This document shows, in pieces, positions 7,922-16,327 of a stretch of 64,000 nt of DNA. How positions within the stretch are numbered: position 1 is the stretch's first letter; each line of letters opens with the position of its first letter. The position numbers were made by a program, and so were the translations under genes. Under the pieces are notes generated by a model that saw only the letters and a program-made list of their open reading frames with translations, did no database searches and was not told where the DNA came from. This DNA comes from Streptomyces sp. 3214.6. Its GTDB lineage: Bacteria; Actinomycetota; Actinomycetes; Streptomycetales; Streptomycetaceae. The DNA lies in contig NZ_LT670819.1 of NCBI RefSeq assembly GCF_900129855.1, positions 5,394,001 through 5,458,000 on the forward strand, written 5' to 3'.

Positions 7922-8092
7922 AGCCGGCTCCGGACCCGATTCGGGACCCGCTTTCGGTCCCGGTCTCAGGTTCCGACTTCGGTTCCGGATTCAGTTCCGG
8001 TTTCGGTTCCGGTTCGGTTCCGGGGGTCGGAACCGGCCGCGAAACCGAGGCGGAACCGGCGGTGAAACCGGCGCCGACCGGCCATGGAACCG
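7922..8092. repeat. GGTTCCG-type repeats with a hairpin in the phoU leader
   Basis: The 375-bp gap between phoU and phoR holds about six direct copies of GGTTCCG or close variants, followed by CGGAACC/CGAAACC copies in the inverse sense. The two blocks meet in a perfect 8-bp stem with a 5-nt loop at 8015-8035. Transcribed toward phoU, this would give a long structured leader. The rest of the gap holds the PHO box and the phoR promoter. Confidence 0.7.
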
Positions 8093-8136
8093 GTGCTGCG
8101 AACCCCACGGTGCCACGCTCCGCCCTGTACGCGTCG

Positions 8137-8180
8137 ATTTCCGTCACCTCAAATGAACCACCACTGGCTCCAAGGTGAAC
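8137..8180 (-). promoter_or_regulatory. PHO box (PhoP-binding direct repeats)
   Basis: Read on the minus strand, GTTCACC (8180-8174) and GTTCATT (8158-8152) lie exactly 22 bp apart, that is two 11-bp repeat units. The unit between them is AGCCAGTGGTG and a fourth weaker unit starts at 8147. Tandem 11-bp GTTCACC-like units are the established PhoP operator of Streptomyces. Its place between phoU and phoR-phoP implies autoregulation in both directions. Confidence 0.75.
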
Positions 8181-8241
8181 TCTGGGCGACGAGTGTTCGA
8201 GCTCGCACCTCGATGGCTGTGGCCAGGACGGAACCCGTGCC

Positions 8242-8254
8242 TAACCTGGGTGCA
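8242..8254 (+). promoter_or_regulatory. -10 box of phoR, probable leaderless start
   Basis: TAACCT (8242-8247) lies six bases before the phoR ATG, and no Shine-Dalgarno sequence is present. Transcription would begin at or next to the A of the ATG, giving a leaderless message. Confidence 0.6.
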
Positions 8255-9585
8255 TGGACGTGAACGCGGCGGTCGCCGCAGCGGCAGCGATCGCCGGGGT
8301 GCTCACCGGTGTCATCGCCATGCTGGCGTTCCGCTGGAGCGAGCGGGAGCAGAAGCGCCCCACGCGCACCTCCCTGCACACGGACCCGGTGCTTCCGCCG
8401 GGTGTGGACACCGTCCTGTCCGTGCTCCGCTCCTCCGCCGTCGTGCTCGACGAGGCCGACGCCGTCGTCAAGGCAAGCTCCGCCGCGTACGCCCTCGGGC
8501 TGGTCCGCGGCGGCCGGCTCAGTGTCGAGCCCATGCTGAAGATGGCGCGGGACACCAGGCGCGACGGGGAGATACGCCAGGTCGAGCTGGACCTTCCCCG
8601 GCGTGGGACCGGGCGCGGCGAGGCCCTCGCGGTGTCCGCGAGAGTCGCCCCGCTGGGCTCCCGGCTCGTCCTCCTCCTGGTCGAGGACCTCACCGAGGCC
8701 CGTCGCATCGAGGCGGTGCGGCGGGACTTCGTGGCGAACGTCAGCCACGAGCTGAAGACGCCGGTCGGAGCGCTCTCCCTCCTCTCCGAGGCCGTCATGG
8801 ACGCCTCGGACGATCCGGAGGCGGTGGAGCGGTTCGCCGGCCGTATGCAGATCGAGGCCACCCGGCTGACCAGCCTGGTCCAGGAGCTCATCGACCTCTC
8901 GAGGGTCCAGAACGACGATCCCCTCGAGGACGCCGAACCGGTCGGCGTCGACGAACTGGTCGCCGAGGCCGTCGACCGCTGCCGGCACCAGGCCGGCACC
9001 AAGCAGATCACCATGGCCGCCGGCGGCACCGCCGACCTGCGGGTCTTCGGCAACCGGGGCCAGCTGGCCGCGGCCCTCGGCAACCTGGTCGAGAACGCCG
9101 TCAACTACTCGCCCGCCCGTACCCGCGTCGGCATAGCGGCGCGTAGGGTGAGCGCGCCCGGCGGGGATCTGATCGAGATCGCCGTGACCGACCAGGGCAT
9201 CGGAATCTCCGACAAGGACAAGGAGCGCATCTTCGAGCGCTTCTACCGCGTCGACCCGGCCCGCTCCCGCCAAACGGGTGGTACGGGCCTCGGGCTGGCG
9301 ATCGTCAAGCACGTGGCCGCCTCGCATGGCGGGGAGGTCACGGTGTGGAGTGCCGAGAACCAGGGCTCCACGTTCACCCTGCGGCTGCCGGAGGCGGGCG
9401 CGGCCCGCGACCGCGCGCCTCAGTACCCGGACCCGGACGAGGTCGAGGAGGTCGACGACGTCGACGACCTCGACGAGGTCACCCACTCCTCCTCTCCTCA
9501 CCACTCCACCCAAGCACCACCCCGCGCCTCTTCCCCCGATTCGACCGCGTACCAGACGCTTTCCGCCCCGGAGGTCCTTCCGTGA
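8254..9585 (+). CDS. phoR: PhoR phosphate-sensing histidine kinase
   Basis: 443 residues. One membrane segment (about 7-26) is followed by a short PAS-like region, the HisKA domain with the phosphorylated His165 in NVSHELKTP, and a HATPase domain with N-box NLVENAVNYSP, G1 TDQGIGIS and G2 GGTGLGL. The C-terminal 55 residues are an acidic, Pro/Ser-rich tail of low conservation. With PhoP it forms the two-component system that responds to phosphate limitation and represses secondary metabolism in Streptomyces. The stop codon overlaps the phoP GTG (9582-9585), so the pair is coupled. The start has no ribosome binding site but a -10 box at 6 nt. Confidence 0.95.
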   Translation: MDVNAAVAAAAAIAGVLTGVIAMLAFRWSEREQKRPTRTSLHTDPVLPPGVDTVLSVLRSSAVVLDEADAVVKASSAAYALGLVRGGRLSVEPMLKMARDTRRDGEIRQVELDLPRRGTGRGEALAVSARVAPLGSRLVLLLVEDLTEARRIEAVRRDFVANVSHELKTPVGALSLLSEAVMDASDDPEAVERFAGRMQIEATRLTSLVQELIDLSRVQNDDPLEDAEPVGVDELVAEAVDRCRHQAGTKQITMAAGGTADLRVFGNRGQLAAALGNLVENAVNYSPARTRVGIAARRVSAPGGDLIEIAVTDQGIGISDKDKERIFERFYRVDPARSRQTGGTGLGLAIVKHVAASHGGEVTVWSAENQGSTFTLRLPEAGAARDRAPQYPDPDEVEEVDDVDDLDEVTHSSSPHHSTQAPPRASSPDSTAYQTLSAPEVLP

Positions 9586-10262
9586 CCCGAGTGCTCGTCG
9601 TCGAGGACGAGGAGTCCTTCTCCGACGCCCTGTCATACATGCTCCGCAAGGAGGGCTTCGAGGTCGCCGTCGCGACCACAGGGCCCGACGGACTCGACGA
9701 GTTCGAGCGCAACGGCGCCGACCTCGTCCTCCTCGACCTGATGCTGCCGGGCCTGCCCGGCACGGAGGTGTGCCGTCAGCTGCGCGGCCGCTCCAACGTC
9801 CCCGTGATCATGGTGACCGCCAAGGACAGCGAGATCGACAAGGTCGTCGGCCTGGAGATAGGAGCCGACGACTACGTCACCAAGCCCTTCTCCTCGCGCG
9901 AGCTCGTCGCCCGCATCCGGGCCGTGCTGCGCCGCCGCGGCGAGCCCGAGGAGGTGACCCCGGCGGCCCTGGAGGCCGGCCCGGTCCGCATGGACGTCGA
10001 CCGCCACGTCGTGACGGTCTCCGGCTCCAAGGTCGACCTCCCCCTCAAGGAGTTCGACCTCCTGGAGATGCTGCTGCGCAACGCCGGCCGCGTCCTGACC
10101 CGTATGCAGCTCATCGACCGGGTCTGGGGCGCCGACTACGTGGGCGACACCAAGACCCTCGACGTCCACGTCAAGCGCCTCCGCGCCAAGATCGAGCCGG
10201 ACCCGGGCGCCCCGCGCTACCTGGTGACGGTCCGGGGGCTCGGGTACAAGTTCGAGCCGTAG
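9582..10262 (+). CDS. phoP: PhoP response regulator (OmpR family)
   Basis: 226 residues from the GTG that overlaps the phoR stop. The receiver domain has the acidic pocket E8/D9, the phospho-acceptor Asp52 in LVLLDLMLPG, T/K in VTAKDS and YVTKPFS. The C-terminal OmpR winged helix (DLPLKEFDLLEMLLRNAGRV, DTKTLDVHVKRLRAKIEPDP, VRGLGYKFEP) binds PHO boxes such as the one at 8137-8180. It is the master regulator of phosphate scavenging, with cross-talk to nitrogen control and antibiotic production in the genus. A strong terminator follows directly. Confidence 0.96.
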   Translation: MTRVLVVEDEESFSDALSYMLRKEGFEVAVATTGPDGLDEFERNGADLVLLDLMLPGLPGTEVCRQLRGRSNVPVIMVTAKDSEIDKVVGLEIGADDYVTKPFSSRELVARIRAVLRRRGEPEEVTPAALEAGPVRMDVDRHVVTVSGSKVDLPLKEFDLLEMLLRNAGRVLTRMQLIDRVWGADYVGDTKTLDVHVKRLRAKIEPDPGAPRYLVTVRGLGYKFEP

Positions 10263-10287
10263 ACCCGGGAGTGAGTCGGGGATGTGC

Positions 10288-10321
10288 GAAGGGCGGTACC
10301 CCAGCTGGGGTACCGCCCTTC
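10288..10321 (+). terminator. Perfect hairpin terminator between phoP and the convergent lipoprotein gene
   Basis: A 15-bp perfect stem (arms 10288-10302 and 10307-10321) has a 4-nt loop, 25 bp after phoP. It is symmetrical enough to serve both strands. A 17-bp direct repeat of TGTACGAGGCTCAGGTG type follows at 10327-10362. Confidence 0.9.
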
Positions 10322-10362
10322 AGAGCCTGTGTACGAGGCTCAGGTGTGTACGAGGCTCAGGC

Positions 10363-11040
10363 TCAGTGAGTCGTCCCCGACGAGCTGGGGGAGGCCGAGT
10401 TGGACGGGGCGCCCGACTCGGCGGAGCCGCCCGCGCCCGCCGGCCCGGAGGGCGAGGCGCTGCCCGAGGGCGACGGCTTGCCGGACGCCGGCTTCGAGGC
10501 CGACGGCTTCGGGGAGGCGGTCGGGAGCTCGCTCGGGCCCCACTTGGAGAAGTAGCTCTCGGCGGGGACGACAAACGCGCGCAGGCTGATCTCGCCGGTG
10601 TCGCTGAAGGTGAACGTGACCTTCTGCGCGTTGCCGTCCTGGACGGCCTCACGGCTGCTCGGCAGGACCGCGGAGGCGTTGTTCGCGCCGCCGATGACGA
10701 GCGAGCCGCCGGCCGGGACGGTCACCTTGCCGTTGCCCTTGGCGGGCTTGAGCTCGGCGGACTTGCCGGTGCCGTCAACGACGACGGAGTCCAGCGTCTG
10801 GGGTTGGTCACCGCTGTTGAAGACGGTCGCCGAGATCACGGCGGGGCCGGTCGACTGCAGGTCGGGCTGGGTGATGACGACGACGTTCTGCAGCTTGATG
10901 GCGCCGACGCTCGCGGCGGCGTTGTCCGGCTTGATCTCCAGGGTCTGGGAGTCGTTGCCGGCGCCACAGGCGGCGAGCGAGGCGATCGAGAACGCGATGG
11001 CGGAGGCGGCGAGGGCGCCGCGTCGAAGGCTGCTGCTCAC
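10363..11040 (-). CDS. Secreted lipoprotein of unknown function
   Basis: 225 residues from a GTG at 11040, chosen because AAGGAG lies 11 nt upstream and a clean signal peptide follows (SSSLRRGALAASAIAFSIAS). The lipobox is SLAAC. The mature domain (about 40-165) is a beta-rich module (VGAIKLQNVVVITQPDLQST, AVISATVFNSGDQPQTLDSV, GKVTVPAGGSLVIGG). It is distantly reminiscent of small copper-chaperone-like lipoproteins, but no Met/His copper motif is seen. A Ser/Pro/Gly-rich tail of about 60 residues ends the protein. It is conserved beside phoP in Streptomyces. The function is unknown. Confidence 0.82.
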   Translation of the reverse strand: MSSSLRRGALAASAIAFSIASLAACGAGNDSQTLEIKPDNAAASVGAIKLQNVVVITQPDLQSTGPAVISATVFNSGDQPQTLDSVVVDGTGKSAELKPAKGNGKVTVPAGGSLVIGGANNASAVLPSSREAVQDGNAQKVTFTFSDTGEISLRAFVVPAESYFSKWGPSELPTASPKPSASKPASGKPSPSGSASPSGPAGAGGSAESGAPSNSASPSSSGTTH

Positions 11041-11394
11041 GGCGGCGGCAACTCCTTGAACACGCGGGCGGCTTTCCTTTGAATCAAGCCGTCCTAAGGG
11101 TCTGTCAGCGGGCCTTAGGTTACCGAGCCGTTCCCGCGCCACCGCACCCGACCCGCCTCTAGAGCGATCCCGCGCCTCTACGGATGCTCCGGCCGGTCTT
11201 CGGCACCACCGTCCCGGCCGCCACAGCAGGCCCGCGAGTCACATTGGCTTCACCTGTCGTCTTCTCACCGTCTTCCCACTGTCTTCGCGTCGTCTTCTGC
11301 TCGTCTTCCCGCGCTCTTCCTGGCGGTCCGGCATTCACATAAGCGTGCTCGACGCCCGCACGCGGATTTTCCGTGAAGGAAAACGAGGCGATCC

Positions 11395-11441
11395 CCGGAA
11401 TTGATCACGGCCCCGCTCGAACAGCCGATGATCAATTCCGG
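11395..11441. repeat. 13-bp perfect inverted repeat, possible operator
   Basis: CCGGAATTGATCA (11395-11407) is repeated exactly in inverse orientation at 11429-11441, with a 21-bp spacer. The spacing of about 34 bp centre to centre, roughly three helical turns, would suit a dimeric DNA-binding protein. No T-tract follows, so a terminator is less likely. Confidence 0.6.
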
Positions 11442-11679
11442 AAACGACTCGTATCCGGCCGCGCGCACCGAACGGAGTAGCGGAAGTCGCACGCTTGGAA
11501 GCGGACATATGTGGATGTTCGGCCGCTCGCGCGGGCCTCCGGATGTGTGTAACGTGCGAGTTTCTCCCCCCTCGGAGAGCCGCTCCGACCTGCGAATACC
11601 TGCCTCCGCAGCCCCCGCGCAGCACGTTCCTGTCGCTGTTGTCAAGCCCCGAGATATGCCCTGACCTGCGAAAACGCCA

Positions 11680-11708
11680 TTCAGAACCCGCAGTTTCCGT
11701 GTTACCCT
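11680..11708 (+). promoter_or_regulatory. Candidate carD promoter
   Basis: TTCAGA (11680-11685) and TACCCT (11703-11708) are 17 bp apart and end 28 bp before the carD ATG. The -10 fits the TAnnnT pattern of vegetative Streptomyces promoters. Confidence 0.5.
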
Positions 11709-11736
11709 GGATAGCCACGGAAGGGGTACCTGTCAC

Positions 11737-12219
11737 ATGACGTTCAAGGTTGGCGACACCGTGGTCTATCCCCATCACGGGGCCGCGCTGATCGAGGCCA
11801 TCGAAACTCGCCAGATCAAAGGCGTGGACAAGACCTACTTGGTGCTGAAGGTCGCCCAGGGTGACCTGACGGTACGTGTGCCAGCGGACAATGCGGAGTT
11901 CGTCGGCGTGCGTGATGTGGTCGGTCAGGACGGGCTGGACCGGGTCTTCGAGGTGCTGCGCGCGCCGTACGCCGAGGAGCCCACGAACTGGTCGCGTCGT
12001 TACAAGGCAAATCTGGAGAAGCTCGCCTCCGGCGATGTCATCAAGGTCGCGGAAGTCGTGCGTGACCTGTGGCGTCGTGAGCGCGAGCGCGGACTCTCCG
12101 CCGGTGAGAAGCGCATGCTCGCCAAGGCTCGTCAGATCCTGGTGAGTGAGCTCGCTCTCGCGGAGAACACCAACGAGGACAAGGCCGAAGCGCTGCTCGA
12201 CGAGGTTCTCGCGTCCTGA
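11737..12219 (+). CDS. carD: CarD-family RNA polymerase-binding regulator
   Basis: 160 residues, the usual length for actinobacterial CarD. The N-terminal RNAP-interacting Tudor-like domain (MTFKVGDTVVYPHHGAALIE, VDKTYLVLKVAQGDLTVRVP) precedes a helical DNA-binding domain (NWSRRYKANLEKLASGDVIK, VVRDLWRRERERGLSAGEKR) containing the tryptophan that stabilises the open promoter bubble. CarD binds the RNAP beta lobe and adjusts rRNA and housekeeping transcription. The neighbouring carD-ispD-ispF-cysS order is conserved in actinobacteria. A purine-rich ribosome binding site (GGAAGGGG) precedes the start. Confidence 0.95.
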   Translation: MTFKVGDTVVYPHHGAALIEAIETRQIKGVDKTYLVLKVAQGDLTVRVPADNAEFVGVRDVVGQDGLDRVFEVLRAPYAEEPTNWSRRYKANLEKLASGDVIKVAEVVRDLWRRERERGLSAGEKRMLAKARQILVSELALAENTNEDKAEALLDEVLAS

Positions 12220-12574
12220 CGCCGGCCCGACTACCGGCTTCAGCACACTGAAGAACACTGAAATGCCGCGGTGCCCGATGACGTATCAACCGTCGCCGGG
12301 CGCTGCGGCATGTTCGCGCTCGGACACCGCCGTACGCCCTGCGCCCCACGTGGGGTGGCCTCGGCCCCGAAGGCGCCCCCGGTAGGTGCCCCGGTACTTC
12401 CGCACTTCTGCGTACTTCTGCAGTGCTTCTGCTTGCGGTACTTCGATACTGGGTGTGCCGGGCCCGGGCTGCTGCCTCGACCGTACGTCACGGAAGGGTC
12501 CGGTCAAGGCGTCGCGCCCGGCACTTCCCAGGCCATACCCACGCCAGGCCAGCACACAAACCTGACAGGAACCG
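12220..12574. other. 355-bp gap between carD and ispD
   Basis: No gene is supported. The stretch contains the 10-bp palindrome CCCCACGTGGGG near 12346-12357 and imperfect repeats of ACTTCTGC at 12401-12445. No clear terminator for carD is visible. The ispD start at 12575 is preceded by CAGGAA. Confidence 0.5.
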
Positions 12575-13327
12575 ATGTCTGACGATTCGCGTCCCTCCCC
12601 CGCGCCCGCCCGCACGGCCGCGGTGATTCCGGCCGCCGGCCGTGGCGTGCGCCTCGGTCCGGGCGCCCCAAAAGCGCTCCGCACGCTGAGCGGCACGCCC
12701 ATGCTGATCCACGCGGTACGCGCCCTGGCCGCCTCCCGCGCCGTCTCCCTGGTCGTCGTCGTGGCCCCGCCCGACGGCACCGCCGAGGTCAAGTCCCTCC
12801 TCGACGCGCACGCGCTGCCCGACCGCACCGACTTCCTGGTCGTCCCCGGCGGCGAGTCCCGCCAGGAGTCCGTGAAGCTGGGCCTGGACGCGCTGCCGCC
12901 CGGCCATGACATCGTCCTCGTGCACGACGCCGCCCGGCCCCTCGTCCCCGTCGACACCGTGGACGCCGTGATCGAGGCCGTCCGCGAGGGCGCCCCCGCC
13001 GTCGTACCGGCGCTGCCGCTCGCGGACACCGTCAAGGAGGTCGAACCGGCCGCCGCCCCCGGCGACCCCGAGCCGGTCGTCGCCACCCCCGACCGCGCCC
13101 GCCTGCGCGCCGTCCAGACCCCGCAGGGCTTCGACCGCGCCACCCTGATCCGCGCCCACGAGACGGTCACGGACAACGTCACCGACGACGCGAGCATGGT
13201 CGAGCAACTCGGTCTGACCGTCGTGGTCGTGCCCGGCCACGAGGAGGCCTTCAAGGTCACCCGCCCGCTGGACCTGGTCCTCGCGGAGGCGGTCCTGGCC
13301 CGCAGGAGGCTCAACGATGGCTTCTGA
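12575..13327 (+). CDS. ispD: 2-C-methyl-D-erythritol 4-phosphate cytidylyltransferase
   Basis: 250 residues. IspD makes CDP-methylerythritol from MEP and CTP, the third step of the non-mevalonate isoprenoid pathway, in the cytoplasm. The nucleotide-binding loop AAVIPAAGRGVRLGPGAPKA is present, followed by GGESRQESVKLGL, the conserved VHDAARPLV, and the C-terminal TDDASMVEQLG and KVTRPLDLVLAEAVL. The first 14 residues are a variable Ser/Pro-rich extension. The 3' end overlaps ispF by 11 bp, so the two consecutive pathway enzymes are co-translated. Confidence 0.95.
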   Translation: MSDDSRPSPAPARTAAVIPAAGRGVRLGPGAPKALRTLSGTPMLIHAVRALAASRAVSLVVVVAPPDGTAEVKSLLDAHALPDRTDFLVVPGGESRQESVKLGLDALPPGHDIVLVHDAARPLVPVDTVDAVIEAVREGAPAVVPALPLADTVKEVEPAAAPGDPEPVVATPDRARLRAVQTPQGFDRATLIRAHETVTDNVTDDASMVEQLGLTVVVVPGHEEAFKVTRPLDLVLAEAVLARRRLNDGF

Positions 13328-13841
13328 TCCGCCCTTCGCATCCGTGCCGCCCCTCGCGGGGATCCCGCTTCCCCAGGTCGGCATCGGCACCGACATCCAC
13401 GCCTTCGAGGAGGGCCGGGAGCTGTGGTGCGCGGGCCTGAAGTGGGAGGGCGAGGGACCCGGCCTCGCCGGGCACTCCGACGCGGACGTCGTCGCGCACG
13501 CCGCCTGCAACGCGCTGTTCTCCGCCGCCGGACTCGGCGACCTGGGACAGCACTTCGGCACCGGGCGCCCCGAATGGTCCGGCGCGTCGGGCGTCACCCT
13601 GCTCACCGAGGCCGCCCGCATCGTCCGCGCGGCAGGCTTTGCCGTCGGCAACATCGCCGTACAGGTCGTCGGCCCCCGCCCCAAGATCGGCAAGCGGCGC
13701 GACGAGGCGCAGAAGATCCTCTCGGAGGCGGCGGGAGCCCCCGTGTCGGTGTCGGGCGCGACGACCGACGGCCTCGGCTTCCCGGGACGCGACGAAGGCC
13801 TGATGGCGGTCGCCACGGCCCTGGTGGTCCGCACCGCCTGA
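13317..13841 (+). CDS. ispF: 2-C-methyl-D-erythritol 2,4-cyclodiphosphate synthase
   Basis: 174 residues, starting at an ATG inside the end of ispD with AGGAGG just upstream. IspF cyclises CDP-ME 2-phosphate to MEcPP. The metal ligands are in GIGTDIHAF (Asp/His) and the His of GHSDADVVAHA; LGDLGQHF and the C-terminal SGATTDGLGFPGRDEG are typical. An extra N-terminal 20 residues is usual for Streptomyces. It acts as a homotrimer in the cytoplasm. The isoprenoid product feeds menaquinone, cell-wall carrier lipid and terpene synthesis. Confidence 0.95.
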   Translation: MASDPPFASVPPLAGIPLPQVGIGTDIHAFEEGRELWCAGLKWEGEGPGLAGHSDADVVAHAACNALFSAAGLGDLGQHFGTGRPEWSGASGVTLLTEAARIVRAAGFAVGNIAVQVVGPRPKIGKRRDEAQKILSEAAGAPVSVSGATTDGLGFPGRDEGLMAVATALVVRTA

Positions 13842-13926
13842 CCTCCGCCGCCGTGACATATGCCGTCCCATGTCACGAATACGTGGCCTTGGGGGGAACG
13901 GGCTCGGGGCACTGCCCCGCGCCCAC

Positions 13927-13939
13927 TACCCTGGAGTGG
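13927..13939 (+). promoter_or_regulatory. -10 box of cysS, probable leaderless start
   Basis: TACCCT (13927-13932) stands six bases before the GTG at 13939, and no Shine-Dalgarno sequence is present. This supports both the chosen start and an independent promoter for cysS after ispF. Confidence 0.55.
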
Positions 13940-15339
13940 TGACCATTCGCCTGTACGACACCAGCGCCCGGCAGATCCGTGACTTCGCCCCGCTCCTGCC
14001 GGGTTGTGTCTCGATCTACCTCTGTGGCGCCACCGTGCAGGCCGCCCCGCACATCGGGCACGTCCGCTCCTACCTGAACTTCGACATCATGCGCCGCTGG
14101 CTCACCCACCGCGGCCTCGACGTCACGTTCATCCGCAACGTCACCGACATCGACGACAAGATCATCGCCAAGTCGCACGACCAGGGCCGCCCCTGGTGGG
14201 CGATCGGCTACGAGAACGAGCGGGCCTTCAACGACGGCTACCAGGCACTCGGCTGCCTGCCGCCCACGTACGAGCCGCGTGCCACCGGGCACGTCCCCGA
14301 GATGATCGAGATGATGCGCGGCCTCATCGAGCGCGGCCACGCCTACGAGGCCGACGGCAGCGTTTACTTCGACGTGCGCTCCTTCCCCGGCTACCTGGCG
14401 CTGTCCAACCAGGACATCGACGACCTGCGCCAGCCCGCCGAGGAAGGCATCACCGGCAAGCGCGACCCGCGCGACTTCGCGATGTGGAAGGCGAGCAAGC
14501 CGGGCGAGCCCGACTGGGAGACCCCCTGGGGCCGCGGCCGTCCCGGCTGGCACCTGGAGTGCTCGGCGATGGCCCACAAGTACCTGGGCTCCGCCTTCGA
14601 CATCCATGGCGGCGGCCTCGACCTGATCTTCCCGCACCACGAGAACGAGATCGCCCAGGCCAAGGCCTACGGCGACGAGTTCGCCCGGTACTGGGTGCAC
14701 AACGCCTGGGTCACCATGAGCGGCGAGAAGATGTCGAAGTCCCTCGGGAACTCCGTCCTCGTCTCCGAGATGGTCAAGCAGTGGCGCCCGATCGTCCTGC
14801 GCTACTACCTCGGCACCCCCCACTACCGCTCGATGATCGAGTACAGCGAGGAGTCGCTGCGCGAGGCCGAGTCGGCGTTCGCACGGATCGAGGGGTTCGT
14901 GCAGCGCGTCGTCGAGAAGGCCGGGGGAGCCGTCGAACCGGCGGCCGAGGTGCCGCCCGCGTTCGCCGAGGCGATGGACGACGACCTGGGCGTCCCCCAG
15001 GCCCTGGCCATCGTCCACACGACGGTACGACAGGGGAACTCGGCCCTCGCCGCCGACGACAAGGAAGCCGCGGTGGCCCGCCTCGCCGAGGTCCGCGCCA
15101 TGCTCGGTGTCCTCGGCCTGGACCCGCTCGACGCACACTGGGCCGGCGAGGAGAGCCGGGGCGAGGACCTGCACGGCGTGGTCGACAGCCTCGTACGACT
15201 CGTCCTCGACCAGCGGGAGTCGGCCCGCGCGCGCAAGGACTGGGCGACCGCGGACGCCATCCGCGACCAGCTCACCCAGTCCGGCCTGGCCATCGAGGAC
15301 GGCCCGCAGGGCCCGCGCTGGAGTCTCGGCCCGCGCTGA
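13939..15339 (+). CDS. cysS: Cysteinyl-tRNA synthetase
   Basis: 466 residues from the GTG at 13939; a longer frame begins upstream, but homology starts at VTIRLYDTSARQ. Class I synthetase signatures are present: CGATVQAAPHIGHVR (HIGH) and GEKMSKSLGNS (KMSKS). Zinc ligands lie in LCGATVQ, WHLECSAMA and FPHHENEIAQ. The C-terminal DALR-type helical region runs from about 350. The enzyme charges tRNA-Cys. The position after ispDF is conserved in actinobacteria. Confidence 0.95.
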   Translation: MTIRLYDTSARQIRDFAPLLPGCVSIYLCGATVQAAPHIGHVRSYLNFDIMRRWLTHRGLDVTFIRNVTDIDDKIIAKSHDQGRPWWAIGYENERAFNDGYQALGCLPPTYEPRATGHVPEMIEMMRGLIERGHAYEADGSVYFDVRSFPGYLALSNQDIDDLRQPAEEGITGKRDPRDFAMWKASKPGEPDWETPWGRGRPGWHLECSAMAHKYLGSAFDIHGGGLDLIFPHHENEIAQAKAYGDEFARYWVHNAWVTMSGEKMSKSLGNSVLVSEMVKQWRPIVLRYYLGTPHYRSMIEYSEESLREAESAFARIEGFVQRVVEKAGGAVEPAAEVPPAFAEAMDDDLGVPQALAIVHTTVRQGNSALAADDKEAAVARLAEVRAMLGVLGLDPLDAHWAGEESRGEDLHGVVDSLVRLVLDQRESARARKDWATADAIRDQLTQSGLAIEDGPQGPRWSLGPR

Positions 15340-15385
15340 CCCCGCAGTAAGACGTACATACGAAGCTCACGGAGACGAGTAACTC

Positions 15386-16327
15386 ATGGCAGCCAACAAC
15401 CGCCGCATGTCCGGCAAGAAGGGCGCGCAGGTCGGCAGTGGCGGCCAGCGGCGCCGAGGCCTGGAGGGCAAGGGCCCGACCCCGCCCGCCGAGATGCGCA
15501 AGGGACACAAGAAGAACCGCATCGCCGGTGCCAAGGCCAAGCAGGCCGTGCGCCGGCCAGTGCAGCGCGGCCGGGGCGGCAAGGGCACGTCCGAGATGGT
15601 CGTCGGCCGCAACCCGGTAGTCGAGGCGCTGCGCGGCGGCGTGCCCGCGAGCACGCTCTACGTCCAGCAGTTCATCGACAACGACGAGCGGGTGCGCGAG
15701 GCGCTCCAGCTCGCGGCCGAGCGCGGCGGCATCAACCTCATGGAGGCGCCGCGCCCCGAGCTGGACCGCATGACCAACGGCCTCAACCATCAGGGCCTGG
15801 TCCTCCAGGTCCCGCCGTACGAGTACGCGCACCCCGAGGACCTGGCCGCGGCCGCCTACGACGACGGCGAGGACCCGCTGATCGTCGCCCTCGACGGCGT
15901 GACCGACCCGCGCAATCTGGGCGCAGTCGTCCGCTCCGTCTCCGCCTTCGGCGGCCACGGCGTCGTCGTCCCCGAGCGCCGTGCGGCCGGTATGACCGCC
16001 GGTGCCTGGAAGACGTCCGCCGGCACGGCCGCCCGCACCCCGGTGGCCCGCGCCACCAACCTCACCCGCGCCCTGGAGGCCTACAAGAAGGCCGGCATCG
16101 TCGTGGTCGGCCTGGCGGCCGACGGCGAGCACGAGGTCGGCGAACTGGCCGCCCTGGACGGCCCCCTGGTCATCGTCGTCGGCAGCGAGGGCAAGGGCCT
16201 GTCCAGGCTGGTCGGCGAAACCTGCGACTACCGGGTACGCATCCCGATGCCGGGCGGCGCGGAGTCGCTGAACGCCGGTGTGGCGGCGGGCATCGTGCTG
16301 TACGAGGCGGCCCGCCGCCGGGCCTGA
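15386..16327 (+). CDS. rlmB: TrmH/SpoU-family 23S rRNA 2'-O-methyltransferase (RlmB type)
   Basis: 313 residues. The first 70 are very basic and Gly-rich (NNRRMSGKKGAQVGSGGQRR), probably for RNA contact. A substrate-binding domain (EMVVGRNPVVEALRGGVPAS) leads to the SPOUT methyltransferase domain with motif 1 NLGAVVRSVSAFG, motif 2 VGSEGKGLSRLV and motif 3 MPGGAESLNAGVA. It transfers methyl from SAM to a ribose of 23S rRNA; the exact nucleotide cannot be told from sequence. It follows cysS by 46 bp with GGAGACGAG upstream and is probably co-transcribed. The stop codon lies inside a tandem 23-bp repeat. Confidence 0.93.
   Translation: MAANNRRMSGKKGAQVGSGGQRRRGLEGKGPTPPAEMRKGHKKNRIAGAKAKQAVRRPVQRGRGGKGTSEMVVGRNPVVEALRGGVPASTLYVQQFIDNDERVREALQLAAERGGINLMEAPRPELDRMTNGLNHQGLVLQVPPYEYAHPEDLAAAAYDDGEDPLIVALDGVTDPRNLGAVVRSVSAFGGHGVVVPERRAAGMTAGAWKTSAGTAARTPVARATNLTRALEAYKKAGIVVVGLAADGEHEVGELAALDGPLVIVVGSEGKGLSRLVGETCDYRVRIPMPGGAESLNAGVAAGIVLYEAARRRA

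Larger units (their letters stand above)
11041..11736. other. 696-bp intergenic region upstream of carD
   Basis: No gene is supported here. Visible elements are the leader of the lipoprotein gene, a T/C-rich stretch with TCTTC repeats (11258-11320), a 13-bp perfect inverted repeat (11395-11441), and the carD promoter. Open frames in this stretch lack ribosome binding sites and recognisable products. Confidence 0.6.

Noticed and set aside
12286..13341. Minus-strand frame across ispD as a separate gene
   Set aside because: It is antisense to ispD, with Arg/Ser-rich composition typical of shadow frames.
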